From Saprospiraceae bacterium (GTDB lineage Bacteria > Bacteroidota > Bacteroidia > Chitinophagales > Saprospiraceae), in the NCBI GenBank assembly GCA_020627965.1, contig JAHDFX010000002.1:1-64000 (forward strand): DNA of 64,000 bases, written 5' to 3'. The notes under the pieces were generated by a model that was given only the letters and a program-made list of their open reading frames with translations, was not told the origin of the DNA and made no database searches. Positions within the stretch are counted from its first letter, which is position 1. Each line of letters opens with the position of its first letter. Made by a program: the position numbers and the translations under genes. Positions 1 through 8,548 of the stretch are shown piece by piece.

Positions 1-584
1 ATATTGTAGATAAAAGACTGAATACCTGAAATATCTGCACACAGCATTAAAATAGGTTTTTCTTTATCTTCCGCTCTGTAGATAGCATTGGCTAATGCTG
101 CTCGTATTTTTAAAAACTCAAATAAAGAAACATAAGGTGAACGCTCTGACAGCCCCACATTAGAGGTATATTTCTTTAGTAAATAGACAAAAGTTTCCAG
201 GAACAAACGAGTTGATCCGGTAGTTGGAATTCTGCTAAAATCATCTGCAAATTTCCCCCAATATTCTGCCCAGTTTATTTTACACTGTTCAGCAGGAAGT
301 ATTTTGTCTCTATCAATAGATAAGGCAGTTAAAGGATACATGACTCCTTGATTTTCACCAATTCCATTTTCTGTTTTTATATTTTGGAATATAGGAGTTA
401 ATGGTACAGGTTTGGTCAATTGAAATTCGCTTCCTACAGCTATTCGGGTAGCTGTTTTTATGAGTTCATCAAACCCCTCCGGGCGATTCATAGTAAATTT
501 AGCTATCATACTATCTAAATCAGGAATAACCTGATTTAAGCCTTCCACTAAAGCAGTAAGATATATATTGTTAGATGATTTCAT
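1..584 (-). CDS. cas10: Cas10/Csm1-family type III CRISPR effector, N-terminal part (runs off the window edge)
   Basis: Own reverse-strand translation, open to base 1: MKSSNNIYLTALVEGLNQVIPDLDS...YVSLFEFLKIRAALANAIYRAEDKEKPILMLCADISGIQSFIYN. ADISGIQSFIY is the hallmark Cas10 motif (GDISGIQxFI). The start lies 2 bp after the cas6 stop. Not in the supplied ORF track. Confidence 0.88.
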   Translation of the reverse strand, partial: MKSSNNIYLTALVEGLNQVIPDLDSMIAKFTMNRPEGFDELIKTATRIAVGSEFQLTKPVPLTPIFQNIKTENGIGENQGVMYPLTALSIDRDKILPAEQCKINWAEYWGKFADDFSRIPTTGSTRLFLETFVYLLKKYTSNVGLSERSPYVSLFEFLKIRAALANAIYRAEDKEKPILMLCADISGIQSFIYN

Positions 585-586
585 CC

Positions 587-1336
587 TCAAAATGATTTTT
601 CAGTTTTTCTAATCGTCCGCACCAGCCCAAACCCCTTACTACATCCCTTTCCCAGTCCAATATATTCAGGAAGAAAAATGTTGGTCTTGAATTGAATATC
701 AATGCAATGTATTTTCAGCCTTTTGTAACTGACAGGTTTGATGCGGATAATTCTAGCAATGGAAACTTCCAGTCTTTTTTCCAGTTGCCAGTCTATTCCC
801 GTAGCAAAGCCAAGAATGTGTCCAACCAATATTCGTTCGATGAACTCATAGCGTTCTTCCTCAGTTTTAAGTTCTTTGTATATCTCATAATTTCGAGAAT
901 TCAAAGCCTGCCATTTATATAGCTTATACTCGAAGTCTTTTTCCCAGACCTGCATTTTAAATTCCCGCATATCCAGCCGGTCGATCTTCATATTGTGATG
1001 CTGACCGGCGATATTGAGCGACCAGTCGGGCTGACTGAAGAATTTGTGGGCTTCTTCCACACATTCATCCAGAAAAACAATCATTGGGCGGTTGTTCTTT
1101 ACCTTGTACTGAATCTTAGGATAGCGATAATGGTAGCGCCGGTCTGATAGCTTTTCAAACCGCTGTGGCGCACGTCCTTCATTATCGTGGTTGTGAAACC
1201 ATTCATGTTCCAGTCCGACTTTCGCAGCTATAGCACCACGGAAGTTTTTGACTTCGTAAGGGGCTATTTCGGTATCGAAAGTGACGGTTAACATTCGGAG
1301 CTTTTTCATGGACTCTAAAATAGCAGTTTGTTTCAT
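587..1336 (-). CDS. cas6: CRISPR-associated endoribonuclease Cas6 (Cas6b-like)
   Basis: 249 aa; C-terminal glycine-rich loop GLGKGCSKGFG matches the Cas6 GhGxxxxxGhG signature; directly upstream of the Cas10 ORF. Confidence 0.83.
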   Translation of the reverse strand: MKQTAILESMKKLRMLTVTFDTEIAPYEVKNFRGAIAAKVGLEHEWFHNHDNEGRAPQRFEKLSDRRYHYRYPKIQYKVKNNRPMIVFLDECVEEAHKFFSQPDWSLNIAGQHHNMKIDRLDMREFKMQVWEKDFEYKLYKWQALNSRNYEIYKELKTEEERYEFIERILVGHILGFATGIDWQLEKRLEVSIARIIRIKPVSYKRLKIHCIDIQFKTNIFLPEYIGLGKGCSKGFGLVRTIRKTEKSF

Positions 1337-1386
1337 CTTTGCAAATTAAAATATACTTAAAAATGATTTGTGGGATCACAGGTACT

Positions 1387-1671
1387 TTATTTGCGTTCTC
1401 TCAGGGCTGTCCAGATAGTGCGCTCCGAAATATGTAGTCTATTAGCCAGCATTTGTACAGCCTTTGTTTTATGTTTGTGCTGTGGATATTCCTGTTCGTA
1501 CACTTTTGTGATGACAAAACGACGCACAGCAGGAGGAGCTACTAACTGTTGGTCTATCATGTAGGTAATCAATCCGTCGAAGCTGGCTTCGTATTTGTGC
1601 CGTTTACAATAGTTTTGATAGCCTTCATTCAACTCCACCTGGAATAAGTCTAGTATTTTTTTATTCATCAT
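1387..1671 (-). CDS. small helix-turn-helix protein, putative regulator upstream of cas6
   Basis: 94 aa; C-terminal HTH-like segment KTKAVQMLANRLHISERTIWTALRERK; same strand as cas6. Confidence 0.6.
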   Translation of the reverse strand: MMNKKILDLFQVELNEGYQNYCKRHKYEASFDGLITYMIDQQLVAPPAVRRFVITKVYEQEYPQHKHKTKAVQMLANRLHISERTIWTALRERK

Positions 1672-1836
1672 AACTCTTTTCCTTTTATTATTGCAAAGAT
1701 GAATAGTATATCCACTGTAAGCAAAGACATTTTAAGGGCTATTCCCTTCTTTTTTTAAAAGAAAAATAAAAAAACGCCTATACAACTAACTGACTTTCAA
1801 TTCTTTTTCAAATAACCAATTCCTCTCAAAAAACCT

Positions 1837-3234
1837 ATGAGTTATACTAAAACAAACCTCTTACTGAAAGCATTGCCAACAGAAACACTGCAACTTTTTG
1901 CTAAAACACTTGACACTAAGTCAGTCCTTTATCGCCTGTTCCAATGTCTTCGTCCTGATGGAGGAAAAGACATTGAAGACTTAGAAAAAAGAGCAAAATA
2001 TGTTTTTAGAGCTGATCGAAAAAAGCCGCAAAAAGCATTGAGTAATGAAGCTCATAAACTTTATAAACTACTCCGCAAATGGCTAATCATACAAGAACTC
2101 GAACAAGATGGATTAGCTGAAAATCAACTATTTGCTCAGGTAATCAAAAGACATAAAGTAAACAAATTGTACAAAGAAACCCTGAATAAAAACGGCGATC
2201 TGCTCAATGAATTTCCAAATAGAGATATGTGGTATCAACTAGAGCAGATGCGATTGTTTCATGCCCTTTATTTCGATTCTACCAATGATTTTCTAAGTGA
2301 TGAAACAACATCAAATTTCCAAGCGGCTGTCAGGCATCTGGATGATTTTTATGCCATTGCCCGACTCCGTTATATCATTGAGCAAAATACCCGTAATTTT
2401 GTACTGAATCAGACCACCAAGCTTCCCCGACAAAAAGAAATACTGGCTCAGGATTTTGGTGATTCACCCATCGTACAACTGTTTCATATGGCTGCCCGAC
2501 TTTCAGAACAAAAAGATAATACACTCTTTATCAGTCAATTTTGTCCTTCTTTAGAACAATACATCCATCTTGCAGATACTGAAAACCAGGCTACGCTGGT
2601 TAACTTTAGGATCAATTATGCTGTAATGCGAGCACAGGGCGGCAATGCTGATTTTATGAAACAGCAGTATGAGGCTTATTATTTTGCCATAGAAAAAGGT
2701 TATTTGGGTGAAGCCAATTACATGCATCCCGATCATTATATTAACGCCGTTGGTTCGGCAGCCGCATTAAAGGATTTCGATTATGCTTCTAATCTGTTGG
2801 CTCAGTCTGAAAAATATCTGGGACAGCAAATGGAAAACACTCATCAATTAGCCGAGGCTTATTTTCTTTTTTACAAAAAAGATTTTGACGAAGCAACTCA
2901 ACTATTGAGTGTCATTCAGTTTGAAAATTTTCATTTTAAATTGCGAGTACGTTCTCTTGCTGCACAGTGTCATTACGAGATATTTCTTACAAATACAGTA
3001 AAAAACTATGAGAGCGTTTTGGACAGACATCTTGATAGTTATCAAAAATTTATCCAACGTCATCAAGCAGAAATCACTCAACAAGTCAGCATATCTAATC
3101 AAAATTTCATTAGTATACTCAAACAATTATCTGGCAATTTAAAAGAAAAACGCCCAGCAATACTGGAGAATTTCCTAACGAATGAACCCCGTGTTATCCT
3201 AAAAATCTGGCTAAAAAGCCTGCTAAAAAAATAG
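1837..3234 (+). CDS. hypothetical helical-repeat (TPR-like) protein
   Basis: 465 aa ORF, divergent from the HTH/cas6 unit; alpha-helical composition. Confidence 0.7.
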   Translation: MSYTKTNLLLKALPTETLQLFAKTLDTKSVLYRLFQCLRPDGGKDIEDLEKRAKYVFRADRKKPQKALSNEAHKLYKLLRKWLIIQELEQDGLAENQLFAQVIKRHKVNKLYKETLNKNGDLLNEFPNRDMWYQLEQMRLFHALYFDSTNDFLSDETTSNFQAAVRHLDDFYAIARLRYIIEQNTRNFVLNQTTKLPRQKEILAQDFGDSPIVQLFHMAARLSEQKDNTLFISQFCPSLEQYIHLADTENQATLVNFRINYAVMRAQGGNADFMKQQYEAYYFAIEKGYLGEANYMHPDHYINAVGSAAALKDFDYASNLLAQSEKYLGQQMENTHQLAEAYFLFYKKDFDEATQLLSVIQFENFHFKLRVRSLAAQCHYEIFLTNTVKNYESVLDRHLDSYQKFIQRHQAEITQQVSISNQNFISILKQLSGNLKEKRPAILENFLTNEPRVILKIWLKSLLKK

Positions 3235-3259
3235 ACCTCCCAGTCAAAGCCGGGAGGTC
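3234..3259. terminator. hairpin between convergent genes
   Basis: GACCTCCC-agtcaaagcc-GGGAGGTC. Confidence 0.65.
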
Positions 3260-3267
3260 GGTAGTAC

Positions 3268-3606
3268 TTACTCTATATCTACAGTTTCCACAAATACCTT
3301 CCCATCGACCATCTCCGCCTGTACTACGTATGTACCTGCTTTAAGTCTGGAAAAATAAAAGACATCAGGTGCAATACCTGTCTGCGTAGCAACTGGCGTA
3401 TCTTCCTGCTCAAAGAACAGTTTTACAGATACCGATCCTTCGGCATATACCTTTACAGTCAAGGCTCTTCCTTGAGAAATGACGACAATTCCGTGATTTC
3501 TACATTCAGAAACCCCCTCTGGTGCAGATGTGATAATAAAATCTGCATGCAGGGCAGAATAAAAAAACATTGAAGCAAAAAACAAAAAGAAAAATCTCAT
3601 AAACAA
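3268..3606 (-). CDS. small secreted hypothetical protein
   Basis: 112 aa with N-terminal signal peptide (FFLFFASMFFYSALHA) and C-terminal beta-strand-rich region (RLKAGTYVVQAEMVDGKVFVETVDIE). Confidence 0.6.
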   Translation of the reverse strand: MFMRFFFLFFASMFFYSALHADFIITSAPEGVSECRNHGIVVISQGRALTVKVYAEGSVSVKLFFEQEDTPVATQTGIAPDVFYFSRLKAGTYVVQAEMVDGKVFVETVDIE

Positions 3607-4100
3607 CTGAAATTTAATTAGTTAAAAAAATCTTATTTATTTAATTCGATTTTTAAAACCTTATTTCAGTTGTTATTTTTCAACTATATAGACCTGTTAT
3701 TTTGATAATACTTCGTATTGAGAAAAGGGTTTGCTGGTATTTGAATATCAATAGTTTCTAAACTTTTGAATCAAATATCCGATAAGCCCCAAAACCAATA
3801 CATGGTATTGTAACCAATGCTGTAAATATTATGAAATGTATGTATATAAAAGAGAGCATTTTGCAGAACTGCAAAATGGATAAGAAATGTATACAACAGT
3901 TTACCAGCTTATTTCAAAGAACATTAAACACTTTCGTTTTTTTAATATTGATGTCTAACGTTTTGAAAATATCTGACGACTGCTTTTTAGTCGTGTTTTT
4001 TGGTGTTCGTTATTCCAAACGCACATTAGAATAAAAAAGTTCCAATTGATTAAACTTTATTCTGAACCACTAGTGTTCTGTAAACTAGCTACAGTATAAT

Positions 4101-5606
4101 TTAAGCCTGCTCCTTAGAAGTCAATTGCTTGATCTTGATATGAAAAGCGGCAAATAGCAAAGTCATGAATGGACTGACGTAATTGAAAATAGCATAGATA
4201 AAATAATCTGCAACAGATACGCCTAAGACCCCTGCCTGGTAAGCTCCACAGGTATTCCAGGGTACCAATACGGAAGTTACGGTACCTGAATCTTCCAGGG
4301 TTCGACTGAGATTTTCGGGGGCAAGTCCTTTATCTTCATAGGCTTGTTTAAACATTTTGCCAGGAATAACAATCGCTAAATACTGGTCGGAAGCGGTAAT
4401 GTTCAATGCCAGACAACTCGCTACTGTACTAGCAAATAAACCGAATACGGATTTCGCCATACTTAGTAAAGATTTAGTGATTCTTGATAAGGCACCAATA
4501 GCATCCATCAGTCCTCCAAATATCATTGCACAAATCACTAAGTATACTGTCCACAACATGCCGGTTACTCCTTTTCCGCTTAATAATTTTTTCAGATTAC
4601 CCTTTACTTTATCTCCCAATTCAGCGTTGTTTTGAACAGCATCGGGCAAGGCTAATTCAGGACTTTTTATCAAAGCTTCCCAAACTGCCTGAAAATAAGC
4701 TCCGCCATTCAATGTTTTTACATCAGCTATTTCTTTAATGATATTGGGTTGAAAAATAATCATAAAAACTCCACCTAGCAATGCACCAACAGTCAAGGCT
4801 GCAATAGGTTTTACTTTCAAAAGCACCAGGGCAATAACTGCTAATGGTACTAAGAAAAGCATAGGGCTGATATTAAACTTACTTAAAAGCATTTCATTGA
4901 TAACTGTATTATCAGTATCTACATCGGAACTCCCTTTGACTAAACCAATAATGATAAAAACGAAAATGGCTATTAAAATAGAAGGTACTGTAGTCAGGGA
5001 CATATATCTAATATGACTAAATAATTCCCCACCCGCCATCGCAGGTGCCAAATTCGTTGTATCGCTCAATGGCGACATCTTATCTCCAAAATAAGCGCCT
5101 GAAATCACTGCACCAGCAGCCATACCCGGACTAATCCCCATCTGACTGGCAATACCGATCAGAGCAATCCCCACAGTAGCGGAGGTAGTCCATGAACTTC
5201 CCGTTGCCAATGAAATAATGGCACAGATCACAACAGCGGCCGCCAAAAATATGGTAGGATTTAATATTTTCAATCCATAATATACCATAGCTGGAACCAC
5301 TCCACTCATCATCCAGGTACCAGCAAGTGCCCCTACCAATAATAAAATAACGATCGGTATGAACACACTTTTTATATTCTCCCAAACTTCCTTGAACATG
5401 GTGACAAAACTCACCTTATTGAATAATCCAACAACAGCAGCCACTACACCACCCATCAATAAAATATAATGGTTGGAATAGTCTCCTAACCATGCACCGT
5501 CTTTAAAGAAAATATTATAGATCAGTAGTGCGATGAGGATAATGACGGGAATTAATGCTTCCCAGATATTGAGTTCTTTGTTCTCGACAATATTTGTGTC
5601 TTTCAT
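4101..5606 (-). CDS. nhaC: NhaC-family Na+/H+ antiporter
   Basis: 501 aa polytopic protein; AGAVISGAYFGDKMSPLSDTTNLAPAMAG and ATGSSWTTSATVGIALIGIA are typical of NhaC. Confidence 0.88.
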   Translation of the reverse strand: MKDTNIVENKELNIWEALIPVIILIALLIYNIFFKDGAWLGDYSNHYILLMGGVVAAVVGLFNKVSFVTMFKEVWENIKSVFIPIVILLLVGALAGTWMMSGVVPAMVYYGLKILNPTIFLAAAVVICAIISLATGSSWTTSATVGIALIGIASQMGISPGMAAGAVISGAYFGDKMSPLSDTTNLAPAMAGGELFSHIRYMSLTTVPSILIAIFVFIIIGLVKGSSDVDTDNTVINEMLLSKFNISPMLFLVPLAVIALVLLKVKPIAALTVGALLGGVFMIIFQPNIIKEIADVKTLNGGAYFQAVWEALIKSPELALPDAVQNNAELGDKVKGNLKKLLSGKGVTGMLWTVYLVICAMIFGGLMDAIGALSRITKSLLSMAKSVFGLFASTVASCLALNITASDQYLAIVIPGKMFKQAYEDKGLAPENLSRTLEDSGTVTSVLVPWNTCGAYQAGVLGVSVADYFIYAIFNYVSPFMTLLFAAFHIKIKQLTSKEQA

Positions 5607-5678
5607 AGCTGTTCAAGTTGATTGTAGCTGCTAATTTATCTTTATAATGTTAGAAATCACATTGTTTTCATAAAAATA

Positions 5679-5709
5679 AAAACGCTGACTCAAATTGAAC
5701 CAGCGTTTT
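5679..5709 (-). terminator. hairpin plus T-tract terminator
   Basis: AAAACGCTG...CAGCGTTTT between the LRR gene and nhaC, followed by a U-tract on the minus strand. Confidence 0.65.
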
Positions 5710-5758
5710 ACCTCATTTAAATCTTTATGTTTAAACTTTACTTCGTACAGCACAAGCT

Positions 5759-8200
5759 CTAATTCCCTCCTACATTTGGGCAACCTTCAATTTCTGCGGA
5801 AAAGTCGGCTTGCTCGTCAGCAGAGAATCCGTTATCTAGCAGGATTTGCTGACCAGCTTTGAATAGTACTGCACCATTGGCAGGCACCTGACCGGCTGAA
5901 TTAACCGTTTGCCCTGCCTGATACAAGCCATCCAATATTGGAACATTATTTACCGTAAGGGTAGCCGGACAAGTATTTACTTCATTAATACAAAGATTAT
6001 CTAATTGAATGATCGCCTGTTCTGGTCCAGTAGAAGCCGCCGCCACTAAGAAGGGATAAAACCAGAGTTGGGTCTTGTTGGTCATTGGTGTATAATTAAC
6101 GGTTATCGTATTCCAGCCCGTTGGCGACCAATTTTGTGTATACACAAGTTCAGAGCCTGCTGTTGACGGGATAGGAAAAGAAAAACTCCCATTAACAGGA
6201 GATAAATTATTCGTTGCTCTTACATAAAGTATACCCCCTGGTAATGCTCCACTATTCATAGATACATCAAAGGTAATTTCATAGGTCTTTCCCATATCAA
6301 AATTATAAGACGTGTATACGCCTTCGCCAACAGAATTAGACGACCAGATATATCCAAATTTATTTCCATCAAAGTCAGGAGTACCATGACTTACAAACCA
6401 GTTAGATAGATTATTATTAATAAATACATTTCCAGACATCAGACTACCCGTATATTGATCTATTGCTCCATTTATGTTTTCACAATTACTATTCACTACG
6501 GTAATCAGAAAATCACAAGTAGCAGTATTACCTGAATCATCCGTCACCGTGTACGCAACCGTGCTTACTCCCACTGGAAAAGTATCTCCGGAATTGGAAG
6601 TACTCGTCACCGTATTGACCATACAGTTATCTCTGATTAGCGGTGTTGTCCAGGTCACCACAGTATTAGTGGCTCCGGGTCCTGTACCAATAGTAATATC
6701 TGCCGGACAGCTAATCAGTGGGTCTTCAGTATCTTCTACTGTCACGGTAAAACTGCAGGTAGTCATATTTCCTGAGGCATCGCTTACCGTATATATGACG
6801 GTGGTCGTACCTAATGGATAAGTAGCCGAAGCATCAGCTACATTGGTATAATCATTAACAACTGTAAAGAGATCACAATCTGCTGCGATAGCAGGAGGAA
6901 TAGTAACAAAAGCATCACAAAACCCTACATCGGTACTGACGGTAATATCTGCCGGACAGATAAGCAGCGGATCTTCATTATCTAATACGGTAATATTTAA
7001 ACTACAAGTAGCCACACCACCATCAATATCTGTTACAGTATAGGTGACAGCGGTGTTCCCTAATGGATAAACACCTGAGGCGTCGGCGGTATTCGTAAAG
7101 TCATTCGTGATAGAAGCAGCCGCACAGCCACTCGTCGTCAAAGGAGGTATACTGATTATGGCATCACAGGCACCAAGATCGGTGAAGGCGATCATACCTA
7201 AAGGACAAGTAATCGTAAGGCAAGGACAAGCGCCTGTGCCTAAATTACAAAAACTCTCCCAGGGAGCATCAAAATTATTGCCATCGCTGATACTAAAATT
7301 AGTACTAGAAGTGGGGAGTAATTGGGTACATAGGAAGGACAAAGCCGGATCATAGCAGCCACTCATTTGATTCAGGGATATATTCAAAATAAGTATGCTG
7401 GATAGATTGGCAAAAGACGCCGGAATACTGCCTGTCAATTGATTGAAATTAAAGGACATCACCTGGACATTACTTAGGTTGCCCAAATTAGCTGGTAGGT
7501 TACCACTCAACAAATTGAAATCTATGCTCAAGACTATTAGATTACTTAGATCACCCAGATCAGGCGGTATGGCTCCACTGAGTTGATTAAAATCCAGATC
7601 TAATGTTTGCAAATTAGCCAGGTCGCCCAATTCAGCAGGAATGTTGCCTGTGAGCTGATTGAATTCCAGCACCAGATAGAGCAAATTACTTAAATTACCC
7701 AGTGAAGTAGGAATAGCTCCACTTAATTGGTTATTATTCAGTACTAAATATTCCAAGGCACTTAAATTGCCATAAGCAGCAGGAATATTACCCGTCAGCA
7801 TATTATTAGGCAGGTCTATCACCCTCAAATTAGCGACATTCCCCAGATCAGCAGGAAGGGTTCCGACCAGGTTATTGCCATCCATATTCAGGTCGGTCAC
7901 ACAGCCACTTCCATTCACCATCACACCAAACCAGGTACTCATATCCGTTCCTGGTGGAATGGTAGGATTAGCAGTAAATGTCGTAGCATCCGGCCAACCT
8001 ATATTATTGATCCAGTTGTCGCCATTGGTATTCAGGTATAAAGCGCGTAAGGCTTCATAATCTGTGCCAGGGGTGGCATAGCTTTTTATGCTTATTCCTT
8101 GTAGCAAGATAATTATCAGCATAACCCACCAATTTCGCGGTGTTGAAATAGCGTATAATTGAACGCTCAGATGGGGTCTCAGCTTATACATGTGTCTCAT
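5759..8200 (-). CDS. secreted protein with plant-type LRRs, HYR domains and a C-terminal coathanger-stack-like domain
   Basis: Repeats LGNLSNLxYLxLxxNQLTGxIPAxLG; three HYR-like blocks (CPADITVSTDVGFCDAFVTIPP...); C-terminus ILLDNGFSADEQADFSAEI. Start refined to 8200 (MRHMYKL..., ahead of a signal peptide); the ORF extends to 8302. Confidence 0.82.
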   Translation of the reverse strand: MRHMYKLRPHLSVQLYAISTPRNWWVMLIIILLQGISIKSYATPGTDYEALRALYLNTNGDNWINNIGWPDATTFTANPTIPPGTDMSTWFGVMVNGSGCVTDLNMDGNNLVGTLPADLGNVANLRVIDLPNNMLTGNIPAAYGNLSALEYLVLNNNQLSGAIPTSLGNLSNLLYLVLEFNQLTGNIPAELGDLANLQTLDLDFNQLSGAIPPDLGDLSNLIVLSIDFNLLSGNLPANLGNLSNVQVMSFNFNQLTGSIPASFANLSSILILNISLNQMSGCYDPALSFLCTQLLPTSSTNFSISDGNNFDAPWESFCNLGTGACPCLTITCPLGMIAFTDLGACDAIISIPPLTTSGCAAASITNDFTNTADASGVYPLGNTAVTYTVTDIDGGVATCSLNITVLDNEDPLLICPADITVSTDVGFCDAFVTIPPAIAADCDLFTVVNDYTNVADASATYPLGTTTVIYTVSDASGNMTTCSFTVTVEDTEDPLISCPADITIGTGPGATNTVVTWTTPLIRDNCMVNTVTSTSNSGDTFPVGVSTVAYTVTDDSGNTATCDFLITVVNSNCENINGAIDQYTGSLMSGNVFINNNLSNWFVSHGTPDFDGNKFGYIWSSNSVGEGVYTSYNFDMGKTYEITFDVSMNSGALPGGILYVRATNNLSPVNGSFSFPIPSTAGSELVYTQNWSPTGWNTITVNYTPMTNKTQLWFYPFLVAAASTGPEQAIIQLDNLCINEVNTCPATLTVNNVPILDGLYQAGQTVNSAGQVPANGAVLFKAGQQILLDNGFSADEQADFSAEIEGCPNVGGN

Positions 8201-8548
8201 GAGTGTATATTGTAAATATATTGAAATATGTGTGTGTGTTCTAAGGAACGTTGTTGGATTTATCCTCTTTTTATCAAAAAAAGTAGGCATTAATTGCTTC
8301 ATTATATGAGGTCATAAACATACAAATAATCCAATATATAACCAACATTAAAAAGAATGAACATGTGTTAAGTTTTTGGGGTTTCATATCTGAGTATTTA
8401 ACAATGGAGCAAAATAAAACCCAATACAAAGTATTTGTCTATTCACAACTTGCTAAAAAAGCCCTATTTTGCAAAAAAATAAATATTTACTCATACAAAC
8501 AGACCTTATTAAACGTTTTGTTATAGTAATATTTAATACATAAAAACT

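Noticed and set aside
692-922. 76-aa plus-strand ORF inside cas6
   Set aside because: Antisense shadow of the well-supported Cas6 frame; no motif.
1-3700. CRISPR array accompanying the cas genes
   Set aside because: Looked for regularly spaced direct repeats in intergenic gaps; none seen. Any array must be outside the window.
3831-4034. 67-aa ORF in the AT-rich region before nhaC
   Set aside because: No recognisable domain; overlaps hairpins (CATTTTGCAGaaCTGCAAAATG); likely spurious.
6474-6821. 115-aa plus-strand ORF in the LRR/HYR gene
   Set aside because: Antisense to repetitive HYR coding sequence; composition artefact.
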